Source: Sanguibacter suarezii NBRC 16159 (lineage in GTDB: Bacteria > Actinomycetota > Actinomycetes > Actinomycetales > Cellulomonadaceae). Taken from it: a DNA stretch of 64,000 bases. The stretch lies in contig NZ_BCRT01000010.1 of assembly GCF_001552735.1 (NCBI RefSeq), positions 186,001 to 250,000 on the forward strand. Reading direction: 5' to 3'. Made by a program: the position numbers and the translations under genes. Shown piece by piece: positions 18,237-26,958 of the stretch. Each line of letters opens with the position of its first letter. The stretch's first letter is position 1. The notes beneath the pieces were generated by a model. It was given only the letters and a program-made list of their open reading frames with translations. It did no database searches and had not been told where the DNA came from.

Positions 18237-19532
18237 GTGCCACACACTCACGCTGACAGCTCCCTGCGCGGTTCCGGCTACTCCGAGGCCGACCGCGCGC
18301 GGTGGGTCACCGAGGCGCCCAAGAGCAAGTCGCGGACCCCCTTCGAGCGTGACCGGGCGCGCATCGTGCACTCCTCGGCGCTGCGCCGGCTCGGGGCCAA
18401 GACCCAGGTCCTGGGCCCCGGGTCGGACGACTTCATCCGCACCCGGCTCACCCACACCCTCGAGGTGGCCCAGGTGGGGCGCGAGCTCGGCAAGGCGCTG
18501 GGCTGCGACCCGGACGTCGTCGACACCGCGTGCCTGGCCCACGACCTGGGCCACCCTCCCTTCGGGCACAACGGCGAGCGGGCCCTGGCCGAGCTCGCCA
18601 AGGACGTGGGCGGCTTCGAGGGCAACGCTCAGACGCTGCGTCTGCTCACCCGGCTGGAAGGCAAGGTGTTCTCCGAGGACGGGCGCGGCGTCGGGCTCAA
18701 CCTCACGCGCGCGAGCCTGGATGCCTCGGTGAAGTACCCCTGGGCCTTCCGGGAGGGACCGCTGCGCCTGGACGGGCGACCGACGCACAAGTTCGGCGTG
18801 TACGCCGACGACATGCCGGTCTTCGAGTGGCTGCGCGAGGGTGCGCCCGCGGGTGTGAAGTGCCTGGAGGCGCAGGTCATGGACCTCGCCGACGACATCT
18901 CCTACTCCGTGCACGACGTCGAGGACGGCATCGTGGGCGGGCGTTTCGACCTGGCGGTGCTCGCCGCGGACGAGGAGCGGGCCCGGGTGATCGACGCTGT
19001 GCAGACCTGGTACGGGCACCTCGTCTCACCCGACGGCCTGCGGGACGCCATCGAGCGGCTCGACGCCGCAGGTCTGCTGGTGCAGGGCTTCGACGGGTCC
19101 CGCCGGGCGCTGGCCACGCTCAAGGACACGACGAGCTGGCTCATCGGCCGCTTCGCCAAGGCCGCGGAGAAGGCCACCCGTGCCCAGTACGGCGACGGCC
19201 CGCTCACCCGCTACGCCGCGACCCTCGTGGTGCCCGAGCACACCCTCGCCGAGATCCTCGTCCTCAAGGGGCTGGCCGTGGCCTACATCATGGCCCCGCG
19301 CGAGGCAGAGCCGCTCTACATCCACCAGCGCCAGCTCATCGCCGACCTCGTCGAGGTGCTCAGCGAACGGGCTCCCATCGCCCTGGAGCCGGCCTTCGCA
19401 GCCGACTGGCGCGAGGCCGAGGACGACGCCCGCCGGCTGCGGATCGTCATCGACCAGGTGGCCTCGCTCACCGACATCAGCGCCGCCCAGTGGCACGCGC
19501 GGCTCGTCCAACCGGTGCGTGTGCGCCGCTGA
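18237..19532 (+). CDS. dgt: Deoxyguanosinetriphosphate triphosphohydrolase-like protein
   Basis: This HD-domain enzyme of the dGTPase family cleaves dNTPs to nucleosides and triphosphate, and may help control dNTP pools. The 431-residue protein has the metal ligands His 73 in RTRLTHTLEV and His 102-Asp 103 in CLAHDLGHPPFGHNGE; the third Asp lies in VMDLADDISYSVHDVED. It starts with GTG 18237, probably on a leaderless message. dnaG follows 47 bp downstream, a common actinobacterial pairing of dNTP control with primer synthesis. Confidence 0.92.
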   Translation: MPHTHADSSLRGSGYSEADRARWVTEAPKSKSRTPFERDRARIVHSSALRRLGAKTQVLGPGSDDFIRTRLTHTLEVAQVGRELGKALGCDPDVVDTACLAHDLGHPPFGHNGERALAELAKDVGGFEGNAQTLRLLTRLEGKVFSEDGRGVGLNLTRASLDASVKYPWAFREGPLRLDGRPTHKFGVYADDMPVFEWLREGAPAGVKCLEAQVMDLADDISYSVHDVEDGIVGGRFDLAVLAADEERARVIDAVQTWYGHLVSPDGLRDAIERLDAAGLLVQGFDGSRRALATLKDTTSWLIGRFAKAAEKATRAQYGDGPLTRYAATLVVPEHTLAEILVLKGLAVAYIMAPREAEPLYIHQRQLIADLVEVLSERAPIALEPAFAADWREAEDDARRLRIVIDQVASLTDISAAQWHARLVQPVRVRR

Positions 19533-19566
19533 GCAGGGCCGGGCACGAGGCGCTCCCGGGGACGCC

Positions 19567-19572
19567 TAGACT
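19567..19572 (+). promoter_or_regulatory. -10 element for leaderless dnaG
   Basis: TAGACT ends 8 nt before GTG 19580. A start at the G of GTG or one base before it fits, so the message would have no ribosome site. Confidence 0.6.
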
Positions 19573-19579
19573 CAGTGAC

Positions 19580-21628
19580 GTGGCAGGCCTGATCAAACGA
19601 GAAGACGTCGACGCCGTACGGGACAAGGCGCGTATCGAGGAGATCGTCGGCGAGCAGGTCACCCTGCGCACCGCCGGCGTCGGATCGATGAAAGGGCTGT
19701 GCCCTTTCCACGACGAACGCTCTCCGTCCTTCCACGTCAGGCCCCAGGTAGGCCGCTGGCACTGCTTCGGCTGCAACGAGGGCGGCGACGTCATCTCCTT
19801 CGTGCAGAAGATGGACGGGCTCGGTTTCTCCGAGGCCGTGGAGTACCTCGCGGGACGCGTGGGCATCACGCTGCGCTACGAGGAGGGCGGGGGACCGCGC
19901 CGCACCGAAGAGCCTGGCCGGCGCCAGCGCCTGCTCGAGGCCAACCGGGTCGCCGCCGCATACTTCGCTGAGCAGCTGCTCAGCCCCGAGGCCGCAGCCG
20001 GGCGGACCTTCCTGGCCGAGCGCAGCTTCGACCGGGGCGATGCCCTGCACTTTGGTGTGGGCTATGCGCCCAACGGGTGGGACAACCTGCTGCGTCACCT
20101 GCGCGGCAAGGGGTTCACCGAGGCGGAGATCGCGGCGTCGGGCCTCATGAGCGAGGGCAACCGAGGCATGTACGACCGCTTCCGCGGGCGCCTGATCTGG
20201 CCCATCCGCGACGTGACGGGCGAGACGATCGGCTTCGGCGCGCGCAAGCTCTACGAGGAGGACCAGGGCCCCAAGTACCTCAACACCCCCGAGACCGCGC
20301 TGTACAAGAAGTCGCAGGTGCTCTACGGGATCGACCTCGCCAAGCGGGACATCGCCAAGAACAAGCAGATCGTCGTCGTCGAGGGGTACACCGACGTCAT
20401 GGCTGCGCACTTGTCCGGGGTGACCACGGCCGTGGCGACCTGCGGCACGGCCTTCGGCTCCGACCACGTGCGCTTCGTGCGACGGCTGGTGGGGGACACG
20501 AGCTCGGGTGCGGGCGTCCAGCTCGCCGGGGGCGGGTCCTCGGGCGGGGAGATCATCTTCACCTTCGACGGTGACGCGGCCGGCCAGAAGGCCGCCATGC
20601 GCGCCTTCGGCGAGGACCAGAAGTTCTACGCCCAGACCTTCGTGGCGGTCGAACCCAGCGGCATGGACCCGTGCGAGCTGCGCCAGGCGCGCGGCCCGCA
20701 GGCGGTCCAGGCCCTGGTGGAGGGCCGTCAGCCGCTCTTCGAGTTCGTGCTCAAGACGACGCTGGCGAGCTTCGACCTGGAGACCGCGGAGGGGCGGGTG
20801 GCGGCGCTGCGCTCGGCTGCTCCCGTCGTCGCCGGGATCCGGGACACGGCGCTGCGCCCGGAGTACGCGCGCATGCTGGCCGGCTGGCTGGGCATGGACG
20901 GTGAGTCCGTTCGCCGCGCCGTGCACGACGCCGGGCGCGGGGCCGCAGGGGCGTCTCGGCCACCCGAGCGCGGCTCGGGCGGCCCGCAGCGCGGTGGTCC
21001 GGCGGGCGGTTCTGGCGCGGGCTCGGCGCGCGGGTATGCGGGTGGATCTGGGGGCGGGGCCGGAGGTGGCTATTCGAACGGTTCCGCAGCTGGCGGCGAC
21101 CGCGGTCAGCTGCCGGCTGCCGCCGGTGACGGCCTCGCCAGGCCGAGCCAGAGCGACCCGATCGCACGGCTGGAGCGCCAGACCCTCGAGGTGATCTTGC
21201 AGTACCCGAGCATGGTGCCGGCCGCGCTGGTCGACGACCTGCCCGGTGACGCGTTCACGGTGCCCGCCTGGCGTGCGGTGCACGAGGCGATCCGGGCGAC
21301 CGGTGGCCTGGCGTCCGCGGCAGGCCGCGCTGACTCCGAGTGGGTGGCGCTGGTCGCGGAGGAGTCGAGCGCGCCCGTGCTCGCCCTGGTCAACGAGCTC
21401 GCGGTGGCACCGCTGCCCGAGGACCGTCCCGGGGCCATCGAGGACTATGTGCGGGGGATCGTGCGGGCTTTCCTGGATCTCGGGTTCACCCGCAAGATCG
21501 GCAACGCCCGCAGCCGCCTCCAGCGGATCGACCCGGTCGCCGACGCCGAGGCCTACACCCAGGCCTTCACCGAGCTGCTGACCATCGAGCAGCAGCGCCG
21601 CGAGCTGCGCGAGCAGGACAACGAGTAG
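19580..21628 (+). CDS. dnaG: DNA primase
   Basis: DnaG lays RNA primers for replication. The 682-residue protein has an N-terminal zinc finger (C41, H44, C62, C65), the RNA-polymerase core, a Toprim fold (IVVVEGYTDVMA near 262-273, FDGDAAG near 328) and a C-terminal helicase-binding domain. Two parts differ from the textbook enzyme. The Toprim domain carries a Gly/Ser-rich insertion at about 305-323. A Gly/Ser/Arg linker of about 60 residues (452-512) leads to the C-terminal domain. The GTG start is set by VAGLIKREDVDAVRDKARIE, the conserved N-terminus. Confidence 0.94.
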   Translation: MAGLIKREDVDAVRDKARIEEIVGEQVTLRTAGVGSMKGLCPFHDERSPSFHVRPQVGRWHCFGCNEGGDVISFVQKMDGLGFSEAVEYLAGRVGITLRYEEGGGPRRTEEPGRRQRLLEANRVAAAYFAEQLLSPEAAAGRTFLAERSFDRGDALHFGVGYAPNGWDNLLRHLRGKGFTEAEIAASGLMSEGNRGMYDRFRGRLIWPIRDVTGETIGFGARKLYEEDQGPKYLNTPETALYKKSQVLYGIDLAKRDIAKNKQIVVVEGYTDVMAAHLSGVTTAVATCGTAFGSDHVRFVRRLVGDTSSGAGVQLAGGGSSGGEIIFTFDGDAAGQKAAMRAFGEDQKFYAQTFVAVEPSGMDPCELRQARGPQAVQALVEGRQPLFEFVLKTTLASFDLETAEGRVAALRSAAPVVAGIRDTALRPEYARMLAGWLGMDGESVRRAVHDAGRGAAGASRPPERGSGGPQRGGPAGGSGAGSARGYAGGSGGGAGGGYSNGSAAGGDRGQLPAAAGDGLARPSQSDPIARLERQTLEVILQYPSMVPAALVDDLPGDAFTVPAWRAVHEAIRATGGLASAAGRADSEWVALVAEESSAPVLALVNELAVAPLPEDRPGAIEDYVRGIVRAFLDLGFTRKIGNARSRLQRIDPVADAEAYTQAFTELLTIEQQRRELREQDNE

Positions 21629-21699
21629 GACACCGACCAGGATTGACCAGGACAATCAGCTGGCGCGAGCACGGTGGTGAGCACCGCGTGGCGACGTGG

Positions 21700-23538
21700 T
21701 CAGAACGGTGGCACGTCGGGGAACCGTGACCGCACCGGATGCGTGCCGAGCTGCTCCGACCGGACCGCTGATGGGTCGTTCGAGCGATCCGCTGCGCGGC
21801 GCGAAGACCTCGCCGCACCCCAGTCCGGGTCCTCGGTGTCCGCCTCACTGGCTGTGGAGTAGCGGAGCGCATCCTCGGCGGACGTGGGAGTGACGCCGAT
21901 GCGCAGGAGGAAGTCGGCGGACAGCCCCAGCGACACCAGGTAGGCGAAGCTGAGCCGGGGAGCATGGTCGTTCGACGGCGGATCGGAGGTGTAGGCGCGC
22001 CCTGACGGCGCCGTCCACTCGACCGCGGCGTCGAAGAGGCCCGGCGGGGGCCTCGATGAGATGGGTGCGGAGGGCTCTGACTGTCCTGGCCCCTCTGGCC
22101 GTCTCACAGGCGTGCTCGGTCCCGACTGTGCTCGTCGCCCTGACTCTGGTTCGGGCTCGGCTGGGACGTCTGCCTGGTTGAGGAGGCGGGGTCGCCAGGT
22201 GCTGAGGTGCTTGAGGCGATGATGCCGCCGGCACACGGTCATGAGGTTGTCGTGGTCCGTCGTGCCGCCCAGCGCCCAGTCGGTGATGTGGTCGAGGTCG
22301 CAGCGTCTGGCGCGACGGGAGCACCCCGGGAACCGGCAGGTCTCGTCGCGCAGCCGGAGCGCTGCTCTGAGGTCCGCGGGGACGGCGTAGCGGTCCCGGC
22401 CGACGGAGAGCACCACCCCGGTCTCAGGATGGGTGAGGATGCGTCTGAAGCTCCGAGCGCGACCGGCCAGGATCCGAGCGGTCTCAGCATCCATGGGGCC
22501 GTAGCCCTCGAGGGTGGCGGGGGAGTCGCTGTGGCCGAGCAGAGTGAGCACAGGGACGGTCACAGCCACCGTCGCCTGGATGCCTCGCAGCAGGCGGCCC
22601 CGGTCGAGGGGTCCCGCGCCGGTGGGTCCCCAGTCGTACCGGGGTGGTGAGTCGTCGTGGTCGGCTCTGTCGGGCCCGCCGACTGTACTGTCCCTGCCGT
22701 CCCTGCCTTGCTTGCCGTCGGTGCCGGCAGCGCCGTCCCGAGCGTGCCGGAAGGCGTCATGGGCGTCGTCGTCCAGCATGAGTGCGCTGAAGGCGTCGGC
22801 GCGGAGCTCAGGCAGTGATCGCGGGTCGCTCGGGTGCTGCACGGCAGCAGCGATGTCGCTCACCCGGTTGAAGATGGCCACAGCCTCCACCGCTGGGAGG
22901 TACTGATGCAGCCAGGCCATGCCATCACGGGCGGGATCGAGCTGGACGCACCGCTTCGGCAGGGCTGCGGCGTGCCGTTCGACCAGGGGGACGGGGTGCG
23001 AGCGTTCGCGCTCTTTGCGGGCACGTCGGGCGAAGGTGCTCGCTGTGAGACCAGGTGCTTGGGCGAGCAAGCGTCGTTCGAGATCTTCGCGCTGGGCCTG
23101 CTCAAGGCCGTCTGTGTGCTCGAGGACCACCTGGGCGTGGCGGTAGGAGATGACCCCTTCGCGCAGTGCGGCGAGTGTGGCTGGGCAGGTCTCCACGAGG
23201 ATCTGGGCGTCGTCGACCAGGGTGCTGGTGGTCTGCTCGGGAAGGCTCAGTGCGCAGGCCAGCTCGGCGACCACCGCCAGGTGGGCGGTGTGCTGAGCCC
23301 GGGGTGCCCACGGATCGTCGACCAGGAGGTCAGCCGACTGGACCGACCATGTGCGGACAGCCTCCATGAGCTCGGCCCGCCAGGCCGAGAGAGAATTCAT
23401 CATGGCGTTCGCGGCAGCAACCGCGCCGACCAGGTCGTTCAAGGTGTCCAACGCCTGCTGGGCTGCGCCACGAGCAGGGGCGGACGCACGTGACGTCTCG
23501 ACTGCTGGTGGGCCGCAGGTCCCGGGATCGGTAGGCAT
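21700..23538 (-). CDS. DUF222/HNH endonuclease-domain protein (13E12 repeat type)
   Basis: The 612-residue protein has an N-terminal helical DUF222 region (about 30-330). A C-terminal HNH nuclease motif follows, with zinc cysteines (CRFPGCSRR), DLDHITDWALGG, NLMTVCRRHHRLKH. A disordered tail of about 150 residues rich in Ser, Pro and Arg ends it. This family (13E12 repeats in mycobacteria) is multicopy and patchily distributed in actinobacteria, and its function is not established. ATG 23538 is chosen because TATGGT ends 7 nt before it; ATG 23571 is an in-frame alternative. Confidence 0.85.
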   Translation of the reverse strand: MPTDPGTCGPPAVETSRASAPARGAAQQALDTLNDLVGAVAAANAMMNSLSAWRAELMEAVRTWSVQSADLLVDDPWAPRAQHTAHLAVVAELACALSLPEQTTSTLVDDAQILVETCPATLAALREGVISYRHAQVVLEHTDGLEQAQREDLERRLLAQAPGLTASTFARRARKERERSHPVPLVERHAAALPKRCVQLDPARDGMAWLHQYLPAVEAVAIFNRVSDIAAAVQHPSDPRSLPELRADAFSALMLDDDAHDAFRHARDGAAGTDGKQGRDGRDSTVGGPDRADHDDSPPRYDWGPTGAGPLDRGRLLRGIQATVAVTVPVLTLLGHSDSPATLEGYGPMDAETARILAGRARSFRRILTHPETGVVLSVGRDRYAVPADLRAALRLRDETCRFPGCSRRARRCDLDHITDWALGGTTDHDNLMTVCRRHHRLKHLSTWRPRLLNQADVPAEPEPESGRRAQSGPSTPVRRPEGPGQSEPSAPISSRPPPGLFDAAVEWTAPSGRAYTSDPPSNDHAPRLSFAYLVSLGLSADFLLRIGVTPTSAEDALRYSTASEADTEDPDWGAARSSRRAADRSNDPSAVRSEQLGTHPVRSRFPDVPPF

Positions 23539-23544
23539 GTTCTG

Positions 23545-23550
23545 ACCATA
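23545..23550 (-). promoter_or_regulatory. -10 element for leaderless DUF222-HNH gene
   Basis: On the minus strand TATGGT ends 7 nt before ATG 23538, and no ribosome site is present. Confidence 0.55.
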
Positions 23551-23734
23551 TGCCCAGGCTCTGACATTCATGCCAGATGGGACCTTTGCAGTGCGACGTC
23601 GCAGATCAGAGGGTCGGCAGGGCTGTGAACGCGTGGGCGAGCCCACATCGAGTGAGCGCAGGAGGGGGCTGAAGAGACCTGCGCCCTCGCCATCGGGCCG
23701 ACGGCCGGGACCCGCACCGCACCGCCCCGCAGCG

Positions 23735-23774
23735 GCCCGCCGTCGGGCAGGCCGGTCGCCCGCCGTCGGGCAGG
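23735..23774. repeat. 17-bp direct repeat, each copy a small hairpin
   Basis: GCCCGCCGTCGGGCAGG occurs at 23735-23751 and 23758-23774. Each copy can fold through GCCCG and CGGGC. The second copy touches the 3' end of the small HTH-like gene, so the pair may act as tandem terminators for it. Confidence 0.6.
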
Positions 23775-24062
23775 TCAGGCGCCGGCGATCTCCTCGGGCG
23801 CGATCTCGCCCCGCTCGATGAGCTGGCGGCGTGCCTCGATCACCGGGGCGACGGACTCGGCGCTCCAGATGTTTCCGCCGTTGAGCATGCCCTCGGGGTC
23901 AGGGAAGCCCTCGGGCGCGACGCGGATCCCGGCGACCCACATGCGCAGCAGAGCCGGCGTCACGCCGAAGGCGTGCGCCAGTGCGGGGCTGTCATAGACG
24001 CCCTTGAACGGTTGGGGGGGTGTCTCACGGATGCGCTGAGGTGCGCGGGCGACGTCGGTCAT
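23775..24062 (-). CDS. Small winged-HTH-like protein of unknown function
   Basis: The 95-residue protein has PALAHAFGVTPALLRMWVAG, then GFPDPEGMLNGGNIWSAESV and a charged C-terminal helix. The pattern helix-turn-helix, GFPxP, W, matches AlpA/MerR-type small DNA-binding proteins. It may bind DNA as a regulator or a relic excisionase, but no integrase or attachment site is nearby. ATG 24062 is preceded by GACAGT (24069-24074) at leaderless spacing. Confidence 0.6.
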   Translation of the reverse strand: MTDVARAPQRIRETPPQPFKGVYDSPALAHAFGVTPALLRMWVAGIRVAPEGFPDPEGMLNGGNIWSAESVAPVIEARRQLIERGEIAPEEIAGA

Positions 24063-24423
24063 GATGCAACTGTCCCAGAGAACACACGGAATCCCATCAT
24101 GCGTCAGCGGGCGCGTTGCCGCAGAGCGTGCCCGCGCACCGGTCATGTGTTGAGCCAGGACCAGTCCTGCGAGACGATTGTCATGATCGGGACCCTTGGG
24201 AGCCGGGACGTCCTAGGACGCGGGTGACCACCCACGCCCGTGCGCCAGGTCCGACGCCGCGCCCCCTGGGTGTGCGCCATCCTCTCCGTCTTCTCGCAGC
24301 CCCGCGCCCGCCGCCTGGCCGCCTCGCACCGCCGCGGACCGCTCACGGTGATGCCTGTACCTCGCACCGTCCCGCTCCGCGTCCGCGCGCACCTGCCGTA
24401 GCCACGGGGCCCAGGAGCTCACC
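24063..24423. other. 361-bp intergenic region
   Basis: No gene is supported. The left end holds the promoter of the small HTH-like gene. A perfect 12-bp palindrome, CGTCCTAGGACG, lies at 24209-24220 and could be a regulator site for the oxidase gene. The rest is GC-rich with no clear signal. Confidence 0.5.
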
Positions 24424-25809
24424 ATGGTCCCTCACGACACGATCTCTCAGGATGACGTCCAAGCGCTCGCAGACTCGGTGACGGGTCCCGTGATCGTCCC
24501 CGACGACGCCGACTACGCCGACGAAGGCCGCGCCTACAACCTCGCTGTGCAGCACGCCCCGGACGTCATCCTCGGCGCCACCGACGCCGACGACGTCGCA
24601 GCCGGCATCCGCTGGGCGGGCCGGCTCGGGTGTCCCGTCTCGGTCCAGGCCACCGGTCACGGTGCGAGCTCGGCGATCGACGGCGGGCTGCTCATCAGCA
24701 CCAGCCGCATGCAAGAGATCGTCGTCGACCCCGTCGAGCGGACGGCCCGGGTGGGGGCGGGGGTGCGATGGCGCGACGTGCTCGCCGCGACCGTGCCGCA
24801 CGGGCTGATCGGGCTCAACGGCTCGAGCACCGCCGTGGGCGTCGTGGGATACACGGTGGGAGGCGGACTGCCCATCCTGGGCCGCGCCTTCGGATTCGCC
24901 TCGGACCGCGTGCGTAGCTTTGAGGTCGTCACCCCGGACGGGGAGGTGCGCCACGTCGACCCGGACTCCGAGCCCGACCTCTTCGCAGCGCTGCGCGGAG
25001 GGAAAGGCAGCTTCGGGATCGTCACGTCGTTGACGTTCTCGCTGCTCCCGCTCTCCGAGCTCTACGGCGGCGGCATCATGTACCCCGGCGCGGACGCCGC
25101 GGAGGTGCTCGCGGCCTTCAGCCGCTGGCTCCCCACCCTGCCCGACGCCGCAGCGCCGTCGATCGCGCTGCTCCGGCTGCCGGACCTGGAGTTCGTGCCC
25201 GAGCCGTTGCGCGGACAGTTCGTCGTGCACCTGCGCTTCGCCTATGTCGGCGGCCCGCTCGACGGTGCCGAGCTGCTGGCCCCCATGCGGGAGGTCTCGA
25301 CCCCGCTCATGGAGATGGTCGGGCCGATGAGCTATCTCGACGTCGACCAGGTGCACATGGACCCGGTGGACGCGCTGCCCTTCGAGGATGGCGGCCTGCT
25401 GCTGCACAGCTTCGACGAGACGGCTCAGCGGGCACTCCTGGAGCTGGTGGGGCCGCAGGCGGACACCCCGCTCCTCATGGTCGAGGTCCGGCCGCTCGGA
25501 GGGAACCTCGCCCTTCCGCCGGTCGGGGTGGACTCCGTCTCCGGGCGGGACGCGGCCTTCTCGTTCATCACGATCGGGCTCATGGTGCCGCCGGTCGGGG
25601 AGAGGGTGCCGAGGGCGATCCGTGACGTCATGCGTGCCATGGAGCCCTTCTCGACCGGGGGGACCATGGTGAACTTCCACGGCCGTCCTGGGGACGAGGC
25701 CGACCGGGCCCGGGCGTGGTCACCGGAGGCCTACGCCCGGTTGACCGCAGCCAAGGCGACCTACGACCCGACCAACATGCTGAGGTTCGGTCACGGGGTC
25801 GGCGTCTGA
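24424..25809 (+). CDS. FAD-linked oxidase (berberine-bridge-enzyme-like)
   Basis: The 461-residue protein has an N-terminal FAD-binding PCMH domain (PDVILGATDADDVAAGIRWA, then VSVQATGHGAS with a His suited to covalent flavin attachment). It carries GVVGYTVGGGLPILGRAFG and ends in the BBE motif YDPTNMLRFGHGV. The second covalent-attachment Cys of bicovalent members is not seen in the GYTVGGG segment. Such enzymes oxidise sugars, alcohols or secondary metabolites; no substrate can be inferred here. GGAG lies 9 nt before ATG 24424. Confidence 0.85.
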   Translation: MVPHDTISQDDVQALADSVTGPVIVPDDADYADEGRAYNLAVQHAPDVILGATDADDVAAGIRWAGRLGCPVSVQATGHGASSAIDGGLLISTSRMQEIVVDPVERTARVGAGVRWRDVLAATVPHGLIGLNGSSTAVGVVGYTVGGGLPILGRAFGFASDRVRSFEVVTPDGEVRHVDPDSEPDLFAALRGGKGSFGIVTSLTFSLLPLSELYGGGIMYPGADAAEVLAAFSRWLPTLPDAAAPSIALLRLPDLEFVPEPLRGQFVVHLRFAYVGGPLDGAELLAPMREVSTPLMEMVGPMSYLDVDQVHMDPVDALPFEDGGLLLHSFDETAQRALLELVGPQADTPLLMVEVRPLGGNLALPPVGVDSVSGRDAAFSFITIGLMVPPVGERVPRAIRDVMRAMEPFSTGGTMVNFHGRPGDEADRARAWSPEAYARLTAAKATYDPTNMLRFGHGVGV

Positions 25810-25838
25810 GTCCGCGGCCGTCTGCCGGGGGAACGACA

Positions 25839-25876
25839 AAGGCCTCCGACCTGCATCTCTGCAAGTCGGAGGCCTT
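25839..25876. terminator. Bidirectional terminator between the oxidase and tRNA-Asn
   Basis: A perfect 12-bp stem (25839-25850 with 25865-25876) lies between the convergent oxidase and tRNA-Asn genes. The loop can extend the fold by a TGCA/TGCA pairing. Confidence 0.75.
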
Positions 25877-25885
25877 CGTTGTGGG

Positions 25886-25958
25886 CTCCCGCGACTGGAC
25901 TCGAACCAGTGACAATCCGATTAACAGTCGGATGCTCTGCCAACTGAGCTACGCGGGA
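25886..25958 (-). tRNA. tRNA-Asn (GTT)
   Basis: The minus strand folds as a 73-nt cloverleaf. The acceptor stem TCCCGCG/CGCGGGA, D arm, anticodon GTT (complement at 25923-25925), T arm GGTTCGAGTCC and discriminator G are all present. CCA is not encoded. Confidence 0.95.
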
Positions 25959-25971
25959 CTGACCGGAGAAA

Positions 25972-25977
25972 ACTCTA
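25972..25977 (-). promoter_or_regulatory. -10 element for tRNA-Asn
   Basis: TAGAGT on the minus strand would start transcription near 25965, 7 nt before the tRNA. It directly follows the stop codon of the gene upstream. Confidence 0.55.
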
Positions 25978-26511
25978 TCAGGCTTCCGGGTGTGCTCCTG
26001 ACGTGGAACGCAACCGGGAGAGTGCTGTCCGGATCAGCTGTGCTGACCTCGCAGACCTTACGTCGGCACCGGGGTCCGGCACAACTTGGGTGAACAGATC
26101 GCCCGTTGCGTCACGTCGCACTGCCACCCGGGCAGAGAGCCCGTCGGGCAGGTGGACGGTCTCGGACAGGACGACCGAGTGCTGCACACGCTCGCGGAAC
26201 ACCCGCGCGAAGGCTGTGCGCTCGGGGTGGGCCAGGCGCAGCGGCGTCGGCTCCAGGGAGTCCACCCACCGAACGGTGAGTGCAGCCTCTGCGGGGTCCC
26301 AGCTGGCGCGATCGACGCGGCACCACGGCGAGGACACCGCGGCGGTGGGGGGAGAGGGCGGCCCAGGGACCACGACGAGCGACCGCTGGGTGGCAACCGC
26401 CCAGGCGCCTTCGTCGAGCATCGCGCTGCCCAGCACCGTGTCACCCGCTGGCAGGTGCAGCGAACGGCGGATCTCGGGCGGCATCGCGTCCTTGCGTGAG
26501 AACAGTCCCAT
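25978..26511 (-). CDS. Conserved actinobacterial protein of unknown function
   Basis: The 177-residue soluble protein starts MGLFSRKDAMPPEIRRSLHL and contains AWAVATQRSLVVV and WDPAEAALTVRW, suggesting a beta-rich fold. It ends in a basic helix. I recognise no catalytic motif and no membrane segment. It is a single-gene unit between tRNA-Asn and a long intergenic region, and has a leaderless-type promoter. Confidence 0.7.
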   Translation of the reverse strand: MGLFSRKDAMPPEIRRSLHLPAGDTVLGSAMLDEGAWAVATQRSLVVVPGPPSPPTAAVSSPWCRVDRASWDPAEAALTVRWVDSLEPTPLRLAHPERTAFARVFRERVQHSVVLSETVHLPDGLSARVAVRRDATGDLFTQVVPDPGADVRSARSAQLIRTALSRLRSTSGAHPEA

Positions 26512-26517
26512 GGGATC

Positions 26518-26523
26518 ACCGTA
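26518..26523 (-). promoter_or_regulatory. -10 element for leaderless gene at 26511
   Basis: TACGGT on the minus strand ends 7 nt before ATG 26511; no ribosome site is seen. Confidence 0.6.
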
Positions 26524-26554
26524 GTCGGTGGGAATGTCCCAGGTGAATGCGGGC

Positions 26555-26590
26555 GGGCACGACGCCGGGCACGACGCCGGGCGCGACGCG
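26555..26590. repeat. Three copies of a 12-bp tandem repeat
   Basis: GGGCACGACGCC is present twice, followed by the variant GGGCGCGACGCG. This is a small tandem repeat in non-coding DNA. Confidence 0.7.
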
Positions 26591-26879
26591 CGCGACCGTC
26601 TCCTCGTGGGTCAAGACCATGCCCCGTGAGCGCGGCCTGGTGCCCATCGAACGACAAGGTGAGGATGAGCGCGTGCTCGCTGAGCGGTTCCGACAGTTCC
26701 CTGAACTGAGGAGCGTCACGTTCGGTGTTCCGGATTCTGCGGAGGCTCAGTCGCCGCTTGAGAACGACGGTGGCCGACAGCTCGACTGAGCGATGACAGA
26801 GGCCCGACGGGATGATCGCTGACCACGGGACGGACCCTGGTCGCACCGTAGGGTGCAGCGTTGGAGCGAGACCCGGACG

Positions 26880-26924
26880 AGAAGAAACCCCCGAGGAGCG
26901 TAGGGCTCCTCGGGGGTTTCTTCT
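26880..26924. terminator. Very strong 20-bp hairpin terminator
   Basis: A perfect 20-bp stem (26880-26899 with 26905-26924) with a 5-nt loop ends in T-rich sequence on the plus strand and has the matching A-rich start. It lies 35 bp beyond the stop of the minus-strand coiled-coil gene and can act in both directions. Confidence 0.85.
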
Positions 26925-26958
26925 GAGCTGTTCACAGAGCAGTGGTGACGGACTGCGA

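Larger units (their letters stand above)
26512..26958. other. 447-bp intergenic region
   Basis: It holds the promoter at 26518-26523, a 12-bp tandem repeat at 26555-26590 and a terminator at 26880-26924. A plus-strand frame across 26547-26789 (80 codons) has no ribosome site or recognisable domain and is not called as a gene. Confidence 0.5.

Noticed and set aside
25839-25876. Possible CRISPR or REP unit next to tRNA-Asn
   Set aside because: A single hairpin with no repeats of the same sequence nearby; terminator is the simpler reading.
26547-26789. Possible 80-codon gene after the tandem repeat
   Set aside because: No ribosome site, no promoter at leaderless spacing and no known motif; the start lies in repeat DNA.
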